Notes under the pieces: generated by a model | What the model saw: only the letters and a program-made list of their open reading frames with translations | Database searches by the model: none | What the model was told of the DNA's origin: nothing | Program-made: the position numbers and the translations under genes | Shown here: positions 28,519 through 36,349 of the stretch, in pieces | How the letters are laid out: each line of letters begins with the position of its first letter | Numbering within the stretch: position 1 is the stretch's first letter | Source: Petrotoga mobilis SJ95 | GTDB lineage: Bacteria > Thermotogota > Thermotogae > Petrotogales > Petrotogaceae | Direction: 5' to 3' | Length of the DNA stretch: 64,000 bases | Assembly: GCF_000018605.1 (NCBI RefSeq) | Contig: NC_010003.1 | Coordinates: 782,501-846,500, forward strand

Positions 28519-29847
28519 ATGTCTAAAAAGCTTTTGAAGAATGCGTATGTTTTGATAAGTGCTGATGATGATGTAGAAAAATTTGATATATTAATAGACG
28601 GTGATGAGATCGAAGATTTACTTGCACCAGGTGATTCAACCGAGATGGATTTGGGAGATGTGGACGAGTACGATCTAACTGGTAAGCTGATCGTCCCTGG
28701 ATTTATTAACACCCATAGCCATTCAGTAATGTCTTATTTTAGAGGTATAGCCGATGATTTATCGCTTAACGATTGGTTGTTCAAAGAGATGCTGCCAAGA
28801 GAGGATTTTTTGGAAAGTGAAATGGCTTACTACGGTGCCTTAGTTTCTATGTTAGAAATGATTTCCAACGGAATAACAACTTTTGTTGATATGTATATGT
28901 TTACTGATGAGATAGCTAAAGCTTCATACGATTTAGGAATTAGGGCATACATATCAAGAGGGCTCTCTTTTGATACAGATGAGGGTTGGAATAGAAGGAT
29001 AAAAGAAAATATCGAAACGTATGAAAAATACAATGGCTTAGACAATAGGATTTACATAGGCTTTGGACCTCATGCCCCTTACACCGTTCCAATGGATAAA
29101 TTGAAAGAAGTAGCGAAAATTGCAAAAAAATACAACACCCACATTCAAATTCATTTGTTAGAATCTGCAAATGAAAGAAAGCAGTACAATCTTTTAGATG
29201 TTGAGAATACAGGTTTATTCGATCTTCCCACGATTGCGGCGCACTGTGTACATGTGGATGAAAAAGATATAGAGGTTCTTTCGAGAAACGAAGTGAATGT
29301 AGCTTATAACCCAATTAGTAATATGAAGTTGGGCAATGGGATAGCCCCCATAGTCGATATGCTCGATAAGAATATAAACATAACTTTTGGTACGGATGGT
29401 TGTGCTAGCAACAACTCTTTGAATTTTTTCAACGAGATGAAGTTTGGAGGCATATTGCAGAAATACAAGTACGGACCTGATAGATTTTCAGTCGAACAGA
29501 TTTTGCGGATGAGCTGGGAGAACGGAGGTTTTGCCTTAGAAACAAATATCGGAAGGTTAGAACCTGAGTTTAAAGCGGATTTGGTTATTTTAGATATGGA
29601 TTCCTTTGAGTTTTTACCTAATGATTTATCAAGGTTAAAGTCTCATATCGTTTATTCTGCAAATCCTAAGAACGTTTTCGCAACGATGGTAGCGGGTAAC
29701 TTTTTGTACTACGATGGAAAATTTCTAACTTTAAAAGAGGAAAAGGAGCAAATTTATGAGAAATTCCACAAATTTTACCAAAGAATCGAAGATAAGTATA
29801 ATAATAGCGATTATTCTGATATCCATAACGACGATAGGGATATCTAA
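28519..29847 (+). CDS. mtaD: 5'-methylthioadenosine/S-adenosylhomocysteine deaminase
   Basis: Metal-dependent amidohydrolase that deaminates adenosine-type nucleosides of the methyl cycle. The HxH metal site is in PGFINTHSHSVMSYFRG (near 63), further ligands are GFGPHAPYTVP (near 182), IQIHLLES (near 210) and FGTDGCASNNSLNF (near 290). Length is 442 residues. The start is ATG 28519 with AAAGGAG 8 nt upstream. The 3' end overlaps the next gene by 92 bp. The closest well-characterised relative by motif content is the Thermotoga deaminase acting on SAH and MTA. The methionine/SAM link connects it with metY-metA elsewhere in the window. Confidence 0.88.
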   Translation: MSKKLLKNAYVLISADDDVEKFDILIDGDEIEDLLAPGDSTEMDLGDVDEYDLTGKLIVPGFINTHSHSVMSYFRGIADDLSLNDWLFKEMLPREDFLESEMAYYGALVSMLEMISNGITTFVDMYMFTDEIAKASYDLGIRAYISRGLSFDTDEGWNRRIKENIETYEKYNGLDNRIYIGFGPHAPYTVPMDKLKEVAKIAKKYNTHIQIHLLESANERKQYNLLDVENTGLFDLPTIAAHCVHVDEKDIEVLSRNEVNVAYNPISNMKLGNGIAPIVDMLDKNINITFGTDGCASNNSLNFFNEMKFGGILQKYKYGPDRFSVEQILRMSWENGGFALETNIGRLEPEFKADLVILDMDSFEFLPNDLSRLKSHIVYSANPKNVFATMVAGNFLYYDGKFLTLKEEKEQIYEKFHKFYQRIEDKYNNSDYSDIHNDDRDI

Positions 29848-30247
29848 ACCTATCGATGATTACATAGAGTTTTCTCCTACAGGCTATGAAGAGATAAGTA
29901 GGATAGTCACCAGAAATGGGACGATAATAAACACAACGGTCCCAGATACTGGCGAACATTTGGAGATGAACTTCAAAAAGAATGGAGGTTTGTACGAAGT
30001 TCACATTGTTCATTTCGAGAATCCATTCGCTTTGTTGAATTTTTGGTATACCTTTGTTAGTGATTATTCTGATGGCTTAGCCGCTGCTTTTTCGGCTATT
30101 CCTTTTATATATGGCGAGTACAACGATGAGTATATGAAGATGCAAATCAGTGCATGGTATAGGGGAGTAAACAACTTATTTTTTGTCATTTATGGTCCAA
30201 AAAGAAGCGTTATAAACGACTTGAAACTTCAATTGAATAGATGGTGA
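29756..30247 (+). CDS. small exported or membrane-anchored protein of unknown function
   Basis: A 163-residue protein with an N-terminal hydrophobic segment (SIIIAIILISITTIGI) that should act as a signal peptide or anchor, followed by a small alpha/beta domain. I do not recognise the family. The start is ATG 29756 with AAAAGGAG at 7 nt, placed inside the mtaD gene in another frame and giving a 92-bp overlap. Its stop overlaps the radical SAM gene region. The good internal ribosome-binding site supports expression. Confidence 0.75.
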   Translation: MRNSTNFTKESKISIIIAIILISITTIGISKPIDDYIEFSPTGYEEISRIVTRNGTIINTTVPDTGEHLEMNFKKNGGLYEVHIVHFENPFALLNFWYTFVSDYSDGLAAAFSAIPFIYGEYNDEYMKMQISAWYRGVNNLFFVIYGPKRSVINDLKLQLNRW

Positions 30248-31167
30248 TTTTGTTGGATTTGTATAATAGGTTGAGTGAGTATTTTAAGAATAGATACGGT
30301 GAAAGGGTGCAAAGGTTACCAATCAACGCGGGATTTACTTGCCCAAATAAAACAGGTGAGAGAGGAAAAGGCGGGTGCATTTACTGCGATTTAACGGGGA
30401 GTGGGTTTGCAGCTTTTAAGCCTAAGGTGAGTATCGAAGAACAGGTTAAGGAAATGATTAATAGATACGAGAAAAAAGCTAATAAGTTCCTCGCCTATTT
30501 TCAGGCAAACACCAATACTTACGCCCCTGTTGATGAATTGAAAGAGAAGTATGAAAGTGCTTTGATAGACGATAGAATAGTAGGTTTGGATGTATCGACC
30601 CGACCTGATTGTGTCCCAGATGAAGTGATAACACTTTTAAAAACTTTTAAAGATAGGGTTGATGTTTACGTTGAGCTTGGTGTTGAGAGCACTAACCCTA
30701 ACACGTTAAAGTATATGAACAGAGGGCATTCTTTGGCAGAGGTTATAGATTCTGTTAACAGGTTAAAAAAAGCTGAACTAGAGGTTATTCTGCATTACAT
30801 AATAGATTTTCCTTGTGATACATTAGAAGATGTGAAAGAGATGGCTAAAGTTAGTTCAGCGTTGAAGGTTGACGGTGTAAAATTGCATTCTTTGTATATC
30901 GTTGAAAATACAAAGCTTGCGGATTTGTATAAAAGTGGGGAGTTTGTGCCCTTGACGTTGGATGATTTTGTAGAAAGGGCAATTACTTTCTTGGAATATT
31001 TGGATCCAAAGATTGTAATTCATAGGCTCGTTGCCGATCCTCCAAAAATTGGGACGTTACATGGAAATTGGGGGATTTCTAAAATAAAAATTTTAAACTT
31101 AATTGAAAATACGATGAGAGAGAGAGGTTCCTATCAGGGTAAATATTTTAACTATTTGAATAATTGA
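30241..31167 (+). CDS. radical SAM protein of the YhcC/TIGR01212 type
   Basis: The cluster-binding cysteines lie in TCPNKTGERGKGGCIYCD (near 33-50), with the longer first spacing typical of this subfamily rather than CxxxCxxC. Further segments are FQANTNTYAP (near 82), VGLDVSTRPDC (near 113) and ELGVESTNPNTLKYMNRGH (near 144). The reaction is unknown; relatives are often called elongator-like radical SAM proteins. The start is uncertain: ATG 30241 lacks a ribosome-binding site, and TTG 30253 follows GGTGAT. Length is 304-308 residues. The RNase P RNA begins at the base after its stop codon. Confidence 0.85.
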   Translation: MVILLDLYNRLSEYFKNRYGERVQRLPINAGFTCPNKTGERGKGGCIYCDLTGSGFAAFKPKVSIEEQVKEMINRYEKKANKFLAYFQANTNTYAPVDELKEKYESALIDDRIVGLDVSTRPDCVPDEVITLLKTFKDRVDVYVELGVESTNPNTLKYMNRGHSLAEVIDSVNRLKKAELEVILHYIIDFPCDTLEDVKEMAKVSSALKVDGVKLHSLYIVENTKLADLYKSGEFVPLTLDDFVERAITFLEYLDPKIVIHRLVADPPKIGTLHGNWGISKIKILNLIENTMRERGSYQGKYFNYLNN

Positions 31168-31490
31168 AGTAGGACGGTTGATCGCGAGTAGGCATACTTG
31201 GGCCTATTTTGAGGAAAGTCCGGACTCTAAGGGCAAGATACTGGTTAACAACCAGAGGGAGTGATCCCTGAATAGGGCCATAGAAAAGAAAACCGCCGAA
31301 AGGCAAGGGTGGAACGGTGAGGTAAGAGCTCACCAGTGTCAGAGCGATCTGGCAGCTTGGTAACCTCTATCTTGAGCAAGGTCAAACAAGAAGGCCAGAG
31401 GTTGCCCGCCGAGAGACTTTAGTGTCCGCCTTCTGGGTAGACCGCGTAGATTAATGGTTAACTTTACAGAATCCGGCTTATAGTCCTACT
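31168..31490 (+). ncRNA. rnpB: RNase P RNA (bacterial type A)
   Basis: Catalytic RNA of RNase P, which matures tRNA 5' ends. The terminal P1 helix is AGTAGGAC (31168-31175) with GTCCTACT (31483-31490). Universally conserved blocks are visible: GAGGAAAGTCCGGACTC near 31210, GGAACGGTGAGGTAAGAGCTC near 31312 (partly CR-like), and AGAATCCGGCTTATAG near 31468. Length of about 323 nt is normal. It starts exactly after the radical SAM stop codon, so it is either processed from that mRNA or its promoter lies inside the coding region. Confidence 0.95.
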
Positions 31491-31502
31491 GATATATTTA
31501 AC

Positions 31503-31531
31503 AATGACGCCCTTGCTGGGCGTCATTTTTT
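31503..31531 (+). terminator. intrinsic terminator after rnpB
   Basis: AATGACGCCC (31503-31512), loop TTGCT, GGGCGTCATT (31518-31527), then T's. The perfect 10-bp stem lies between rnpB and the convergent end of rplQ, so it may end both transcription units. Confidence 0.9.
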
Positions 31532-31534
31532 AAG

Positions 31535-31921
31535 TTATTCTTCTTTTGGGAGTAATTGGAGTATAGATAATTCCGAAGCGTCACCTTTTCTATAACCGAT
31601 TTTTAATATTCTTGTGTAACCACCGTTTCTATTTTCGTATCGGGGTGCGATCTCATGTACTATTTTGTAGACTAGTTTTCTGTCGTTGAAGTGTTTGTTT
31701 ATGTCCCTGTTTAAAGCTACTCTTCTTTCTGGGAGATCTGTTGAATTAGCTTCCTTTGCCTTGGTGATTATTCTTTCAACAAGGGGCCTTACGGCTTTTG
31801 CTTTGGCGGTAGTAGTAATTATACTTTCAGATTCAAATACACTTCTTGCCAAATTGTTCAACAAAGCTTTTCTATGGGAAGCATATCTATTTAATTTTTT
31901 AGTTTTGACTCTATGCCTCAT
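31535..31921 (-). CDS. rplQ: ribosomal protein L17
   Basis: Large-subunit protein near the exit-tunnel side. MRHRVKTKKLNRYASHRKAL is the family N-terminus. Length is 128 residues. It is the last gene of the fused ribosomal cluster and overlaps the rpoA stop by 11 bp, with GGGGG upstream of its ATG. The terminator at 31503-31531 follows directly. Confidence 0.97.
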   Translation of the reverse strand: MRHRVKTKKLNRYASHRKALLNNLARSVFESESIITTTAKAKAVRPLVERIITKAKEANSTDLPERRVALNRDINKHFNDRKLVYKIVHEIAPRYENRNGGYTRILKIGYRKGDASELSILQLLPKEE

Positions 31922-32972
31922 CGAAGGTGTTCCCCCTTTCTTCTTGGTATAATTTTTCGTAATCTATATCAAATTTCTCTTTTAGCTCATTTTTTATCTC
32001 ATCTAAAGATTTTCTACCAAAGTTTTTGATTTTGAGAAGGTCGGCGGGTTTTCTTTTTAATAGCTCTCCAATGGTGTCTATTTTTTCTCTTTTTAAACAG
32101 TTTTTGGCTCTTTTCGTTAAATCCAAAGAATCAAGCTGCGTTTCCATTAAATCCTTTGGCAATCCAAAAATATTTTCTTCCTCTTCTTCCTCTTCCTCTT
32201 CTTTTTCAACCGAAACTTCCGTTTGTTCTATAGCGCCGACTTGTCCTTCTCTTTCCCAAAGTCTGGAAATGAAGTCAAAATGTTCCATCAAAATTTTTGT
32301 TGCTTCTTTCAATGCTTCAGTGGGGGTGATGTTTTTTTTCGTCCAAATTTCAAGTATTAGTTTATCGTAGTCGGTTCTTCTTCCAACACGGATATTTTCG
32401 GTTAAATAGTTAACTTTAAGAACGGGGCTGAACACTCCATCTATGAATATGTATTCGATGTCACTTTGAAATGTCAATTCTTGGGCAGGGATGAAACCTT
32501 TTCCTGCTTGAGCGTACAGTTCAAAGTCTACTTCCATATCTTTGTTCACATGGGCTATGACGAAATCTGGGTTAGCAACCTCTAATTCTGCCGGAGTTTT
32601 TATGTCTCCACTTTTTATGACTTGGCCTGCTTTGTACTTCTTTCTTAAACTTAATAAAATTGGATAATCAATCTCATTAATTTTTTCAATGTCGTCGACC
32701 TTTAATTGAACCTTTTTCAAGTTTAAAGTTATTTCTATGATGTCTTCTTTTATACCCTCAACTGTGTCGTATTCATGTAATTTTCCTGGGATACGTAGCC
32801 CGGTTATAGCCAAAGATGGAATGGACGACAAAAGCACCCTCCTTAAAGCATTACCTAGAGTTATAGCGTACCCCTTTTCCAGAGGAAATAATTCGTATTT
32901 TGAGTAGTTATATTCATCTTGCTCTTCTTTTTGTACTATCCTAAATTTTTCTGGTTTAATTAATATCTCCAT
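31911..32972 (-). CDS. rpoA: RNA polymerase alpha subunit
   Basis: Assembly scaffold of RNA polymerase. The N-terminal domain has YELFPLEKGYAITLGNALRR (near 32), and the C-terminal domain has the two helix-hairpin-helix-like segments DSLDLTKRAKNCLKREKIDT and LKIKNFGRKSLDEIKNEL that contact DNA and factors. A linker near residue 260 holds an unbroken run of ten glutamates or close to it. The start is ATG 32972 (MEILIKPEKF), 353 residues; a GTG inside the ribosome-binding site at 33008 is not credible. A hairpin lies between the strong Shine-Dalgarno and the start codon. Confidence 0.97.
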   Translation of the reverse strand: MEILIKPEKFRIVQKEEQDEYNYSKYELFPLEKGYAITLGNALRRVLLSSIPSLAITGLRIPGKLHEYDTVEGIKEDIIEITLNLKKVQLKVDDIEKINEIDYPILLSLRKKYKAGQVIKSGDIKTPAELEVANPDFVIAHVNKDMEVDFELYAQAGKGFIPAQELTFQSDIEYIFIDGVFSPVLKVNYLTENIRVGRRTDYDKLILEIWTKKNITPTEALKEATKILMEHFDFISRLWEREGQVGAIEQTEVSVEKEEEEEEEEENIFGLPKDLMETQLDSLDLTKRAKNCLKREKIDTIGELLKRKPADLLKIKNFGRKSLDEIKNELKEKFDIDYEKLYQEERGNTFDEA

Positions 32973-32977
32973 ACTAT

Positions 32978-33015
32978 CTCTGATCCTTATTAGGGAATCA
33001 GAGCACACCTCCTTT
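32978..33015 (-). promoter_or_regulatory. Shine-Dalgarno plus stem-loop leader of rpoA
   Basis: In the mRNA, AAAGGAGGTG (33015-33006) is followed by a stem CTCTGATTCC (33003-32994), loop CTAATA, AGGATCAGAG (32987-32978), then ATAGT and AUG. One internal pair mismatches. A second, weaker site, AAGGA, is hidden in the 3' arm. The folded stem would place the strong site about 7 nt from AUG. Confidence 0.65.
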
Positions 33016-33067
33016 CCTGCCCTTATGAGCGAGGTGATATTTTGTGGTCCAAATAAATAATACTTTA

Positions 33068-33703
33068 TTACTTAGAGTAAAGCTCTATGATGTTAGTCAA
33101 AGGTACAGGAACATCCATTTCATCAATCTTTGGTAGTCTTTGGAAAGTTCCTCTAAAATTTTCAATTTCAACGTTTAACCAATTGGGAATATTTCTATAC
33201 CCTTCTTGCACTAATTCTAATCCTTCGCGTACTTGTTGTATGTTACGGCTTTTTTCTTTGACTTCTATTACATCCCCTACTTTAACTCTGTAAGAAGGAA
33301 TGTTCACTTTCTTCCCGTTAACTAATATGTGTCCGTGAGTTACTATCTGCCTTGCGGTTCTTCTGTTTGGTGCGAAACCCATTTGATAAACTACTGAATC
33401 TAGCCTTCTTTCTAAGAGCTGCATCAAAACTTCGCCGGTTTCTCCACTTCTAGATCTTTCTGCTTCTTCAAAAGTGTTTCTGAATTGTCTTTCCATTAAG
33501 CCGTACATTCTTTTTAAGGCTTGTTTAGATCTTAATTGCATAGCATATTGAGTCAACTTTTGCTTTTGTCTTCCATGTTGCCCCGGAACATAATTCCTTT
33601 TTCTAAGGGCAGATTTTTCAGTGTAGCTTCTTTTCCCTTTCAAATAAAGGTTTATTCCTTCGCGTCGAGATAATTTTTCTAGCGGTCCTATGTACCTCGC
33701 CAT
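33068..33703 (-). CDS. rpsD: ribosomal protein S4
   Basis: Primary 16S rRNA-binding protein. ARYIGPLEKLSRREGINLYLKG is the N-terminal signature and RRLDSVVYQMGFAPNRRTAR with HGHILVNGKKVN is the S4 RNA-binding domain (near 95-125). This copy lacks the N-terminal zinc cysteines found in some S4 proteins. Length 211 residues. ATG 33703 follows AAGGAGGG. S4 represses its own operon in several bacteria, and the rpoA leader hairpin directly downstream is a candidate site (inference). Confidence 0.97.
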   Translation of the reverse strand: MARYIGPLEKLSRREGINLYLKGKRSYTEKSALRKRNYVPGQHGRQKQKLTQYAMQLRSKQALKRMYGLMERQFRNTFEEAERSRSGETGEVLMQLLERRLDSVVYQMGFAPNRRTARQIVTHGHILVNGKKVNIPSYRVKVGDVIEVKEKSRNIQQVREGLELVQEGYRNIPNWLNVEIENFRGTFQRLPKIDEMDVPVPLTNIIELYSK

Positions 33704-33722
33704 TAATTTTTTCCCTCCTTAA

Positions 33723-34112
33723 TTAGAATCTTTTCTTTTTTGGCCTACAACCGTTGTGAGGTATAGGGGTAACATCTTTTATGCTTTCTACATTTAGACC
33801 GGCAGCTTGTAAAGCTCTAATTGCGGATTCTCTTCCGGAACCAGGTCCTTTAACATATACATCAACTCTTTTTACTCCCAGATTTAGAGCTTCTTTTGCT
33901 ACCTTATCTGAGGCCATCTGAGCTGAGAATGGAGTCCCCTTTTTGGCTCCTTTGAATCCAACATTTCCGCCACTGGACCATATTATTGGCCTACCTTCAG
34001 TATCTGTTAATGTAACAATTGTGTTGTTGAAGGTTGAATGAATGTGTATTGCTGCTTTTTCAGGAGCAGCTTTCTTTTTTTTGGTTCTTTGCTTTGCTCC
34101 ACCTTTTGCCAT
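33723..34112 (-). CDS. rpsK: ribosomal protein S11
   Basis: Platform protein of the 30S subunit. [40 protein letters not shown] and [16 protein letters not shown] are the conserved blocks. Length 129 residues. ATG 34112 is 11 nt after AAGGAGG. It is separated from rpsM by 228 bp of dispersed repeat DNA, which is unusual for this operon. Confidence 0.97.
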
Positions 34113-34149
34113 TTATTTAAAAGCCTCCTTAAAAATTTTGTTTATTGTG

Positions 34150-34320
34150 TTAGCGCCCCTTCGCCCCGCTCCCCACCCATGTGGAAGAGGGACCTGCGGT
34201 CCTTTAAACCCTGCTACTCCCTCATAAGGTTAAATTAATTTTTATCCATTTACATAGCTTCCCACCCATGTGGAAGAGGGACCTGCGATCCTTTAAACCC
34301 TACTATTCACCTTTAAGGAT
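34150..34320 (+). repeat. GC-rich dispersed repeat, two units between rpsK and rpsM
   Basis: TTAGCGCCCCTTCGCCCCGC followed by TCCCCACCCATGTGGAAGAG and GGACCTGCGGTCCTTTAAAC. A second partial unit from 34258 repeats CCCACCCATGTGGAAGAGGG and GACCTGCGATCCTTTAAACC. It occupies the spacer inside the ribosomal operon. GGACCTGCGGTCC forms a small hairpin. Confidence 0.8.
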
Positions 34321-34340
34321 GATGTGAGGTTCCATTTTTG

Positions 34341-34706
34341 TTATCTCTTTTTGATCTTGGTTAGTCTTGGTCCCTTTCTGGTTCTTGCGTTGGAGTGGGT
34401 TTTCTGCCCTCTAACGGGTAACCCCGCTTTATGCCTTTTCCCCCTGTAACTGCCGATATCTATCAAACGCTTGATATTTTTGTTAATCTCTTGCCTTAGT
34501 TCACCTTCAACTTTATAATTTTCGTTGATGTGGTGACTTAGCCTTGAAATTTCATCATCGGTTAATTCTTTTGCTCTTTTGTTAGGGTCTATTTCTAAGT
34601 TATTTAATATATCAAGTGCTGTTTTTCTACCTATTCCATAAATATATGTTAATCCTACAAATAACGCTTTATTATCTGGTACTTCAACACCTAAAATACG
34701 CGCCAT
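34341..34706 (-). CDS. rpsM: ribosomal protein S13
   Basis: Head protein of the 30S subunit that contacts the P-site t[23 protein letters not shown] and [11 protein letters not shown] near the N-terminus, and [14 protein letters not shown] near the C-terminus, are family blocks. Length 121 residues. ATG 34706 follows AGAGGAGG. It lies 30 bp after rpmJ. Confidence 0.97.
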   Translation of the reverse strand: MARILGVEVPDNKALFVGLTYIYGIGRKTALDILNNLEIDPNKRAKELTDDEISRLSHHINENYKVEGELRQEINKNIKRLIDIGSYRGKRHKAGLPVRGQKTHSNARTRKGPRLTKIKKR

Positions 34707-34736
34707 CCTTTTGTCCTCCTCTTAAAGAAATTCATA

Positions 34737-34853
34737 TTATCCTTGTCTTTGCTTGTGCTTTGGATTTTTTGAACATACAACCCAAACCTTTCCGCCTCTT
34801 TTTACTATTTTACAGTGCTCACATCGTTTTTTTACAGAAGCCCTGACCTTCAT
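34737..34853 (-). CDS. rpmJ: ribosomal protein L36
   Basis: Smallest large-subunit protein, 38 residues, read directly from the sequence. [14 protein letters not shown] begins it and [10 protein letters not shown] ends it. The zinc ligands Cys11, Cys14, Cys27 and His33 are all present, so this is the zinc-binding (C+) form. ATG 34853 is preceded by AAGGAGG at 10 nt. It lies between infA and rpsM, the usual place. Confidence 0.97.
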
Positions 34854-34902
34854 AATTTATTTCCTCCTTCTTGATTCTCATCATCTATATTAATACATTT
34901 TT

Positions 34903-35133
34903 TCAATCTTTATTGACTTTTTCCCTTTTAACAATTCTTCCTTTGTTTAAATCATAAACGGAAACTTCCACAGTGACTCTGTCTCCTGGAAGTATTTTGA
35001 TAAAATTCTTTCTCATTCGCCCAGAAATATGGGCTAATATTTCATGCCCATTATCTAATTTAACTTTAAAATTTGCATTAGGTAAAGCTTCAATGATGTA
35101 TCCTTGCATAACAACGACGTCTTTTTTAGCCAA
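34903..35133 (-). CDS. infA: translation initiation factor IF-1
   Basis: Single OB-fold factor that occupies the A site during initiation. (M)[20 protein letters not shown] and [19 protein letters not shown] are the family blocks. Length is 76 residues. The start is TTG 35133 behind GAAGGAGGG at 6 nt; the open frame continues upstream into repeat DNA, but those codons are not part of the protein. The upstream gap to map is filled with repeats. Confidence 0.95.
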   Translation of the reverse strand: MAKKDVVVMQGYIIEALPNANFKVKLDNGHEILAHISGRMRKNFIKILPGDRVTVEVSVYDLNKGRIVKREKVNKD

Positions 35134-35167
35134 TACAATCCCTCCTTCTTCAGGGATTTTTACTGTC

Positions 35168-35250
35168 ATTAGAAACTGTAAAGTACGATTTAGCGCCCTA
35201 CCCCCGCTCCCCACCCATGTGGAAGGGAGACCTGCGGTCCCTTAGACCCA
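35168..35250 (+). repeat. GC-rich dispersed repeat upstream of infA
   Basis: Begins AGAAACTGTAAAG, then TAGCGCC at 35191 and CCCCGCTCCCCACCCATGTG, with GACCTGCGGTCCC as in the copy at 34150. It is one of three repeat blocks in the 463-bp gap between infA and map. Confidence 0.75.
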
Positions 35251-35251
35251 T

Positions 35252-35395
35252 TCGTTAAGGGGCAAGCCCCTTAAAAACCCCAAATTCGTGTATCATCATT
35301 TGCTTCGCAAATGAAAATTAGGATGTTACTTCTAAAGCATTATAAAGAACCATTTTGCACAAGACCGCAAAAGGGCTTCACCCTGTGACCCTTTT
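35252..35395 (+). repeat. palindromic dispersed repeat, second family
   Basis: CGTTAAGGGGCAAGCCCCTT with AAAAACCCCAAAT, then the perfect palindrome CATTTGCTTCGCAAATG (35303-35319), then GCATTATAAAGAACCATTTT. An inverted, close copy of the last 75 nt lies at 63842-63985. It fills the middle of the infA-map gap. Confidence 0.75.
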
Positions 35396-35461
35396 AAAAG
35401 TAGAATGTTTTTTGTGAGTTAATAGTTAGCATCGTTTTCTCGTAAGCTGCGCTTAGCCTTT

Positions 35462-35545
35462 ATTAGCGCCCTTCCCCCGCTCCCCACCCATAAGGATAAA
35501 AGGCTTTTTATCCATTTGCAAACCGCAGCCCACTCACAAGGATAA
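35462..35545 (+). repeat. GC-rich dispersed repeat downstream of map
   Basis: TTAGCGCCCTTCCCCCGCTC then CCCACCCATAAGGATAAAAG, followed by a degenerate second unit with CGCAGCCCACTCACAAGGAT. It sits 51 bp after the map stop. Confidence 0.75.
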
Positions 35546-35596
35546 AAGGGATAAAGTAAGGATTCTCCATGTTGACCACAAAAATAAACCCTTAAA

Positions 35597-36349
35597 TCAT
35601 AGTTGCGTTAGTATTTCTGGGCCATTTTCAGTCACGGCAATTGTGTGTTCAAAATGTGCTGCTTTTGATCTATCTCTGGTTACCGCTGTCCAGCCGTCTT
35701 CTAAAATATCTACTTCGTAGCTTCCCATAGATACCATTGGTTCTATTGCTAATGTCATGTTTTTTCTTATTTTTGGACCTCTACCTTGCCTTCCATAATT
35801 TGGAATTTGGGGATCTTCGTGCAATTTTCTTCCTACCCCGTGACCTACGTACTCCCTTATTACGGAAAAACCCTTACTTTCAATGTAAGTTTGAATTTCG
35901 TGACCAATGTCACCAATGGTATTACCAACAACAGCTTTTTTTATACCCATGTACAAAGATTCTTTGGTCGATTCAACCAGTTCTTTTTCCCTTTCAGAAA
36001 CTTGTCCTATTATGTAAGTTCTGGCGGAATCTGCTATGTATCCTTTGTAAGTTAAACCACAATCTACAGATACAATATCACCATTTTTTAAAACTTTATT
36101 TCTCAATGGAAATCCGTGGACAACTTCTTCATTTACAGAAAAGTTGATCGCATATTTGTAACCATTATAACCTTTGAAGGTGGGTATAGCATCTTCTTTT
36201 TCCATGTATTCTAATACATATTTTTCAATACTTTCCCCGTTAACGCCTTCTTTTACTATTTCTGGAAGTAAAGCGTCAAGAAGACGGGCAAGCTTTTTTC
36301 CAGCCCGTCTCATCATTTCTATTTCTTGATCAGTCTTAATTATTATCAT
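35597..36349 (-). CDS. map: methionine aminopeptidase, type I
   Basis: Removes the initiator methionine from nascent proteins. The five metal ligands are visible in SVDCGLTYKGYIADSART (two Asp, near 95-108), GHGVGRKLHEDP (His, near 168), LAIEPMVS (Glu) and the final FEHTIAVTENG (Glu, near 235). Length 250 residues fits the short type Ia form. Start ATG 36349 overlaps the adk stop by 4 bp. A 463-bp repeat-filled gap separates it from infA. Confidence 0.97.
   Translation of the reverse strand: MIIIKTDQEIEMMRRAGKKLARLLDALLPEIVKEGVNGESIEKYVLEYMEKEDAIPTFKGYNGYKYAINFSVNEEVVHGFPLRNKVLKNGDIVSVDCGLTYKGYIADSARTYIIGQVSEREKELVESTKESLYMGIKKAVVGNTIGDIGHEIQTYIESKGFSVIREYVGHGVGRKLHEDPQIPNYGRQGRGPKIRKNMTLAIEPMVSMGSYEVDILEDGWTAVTRDRSKAAHFEHTIAVTENGPEILTQL

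Noticed and set aside
35134..35214. N-terminal extension of IF-1 (extra 27 residues)
   Set aside because: The upstream codons come from the repeat; TTG 35133 follows an excellent ribosome-binding site and gives the standard IF-1 N-terminus.
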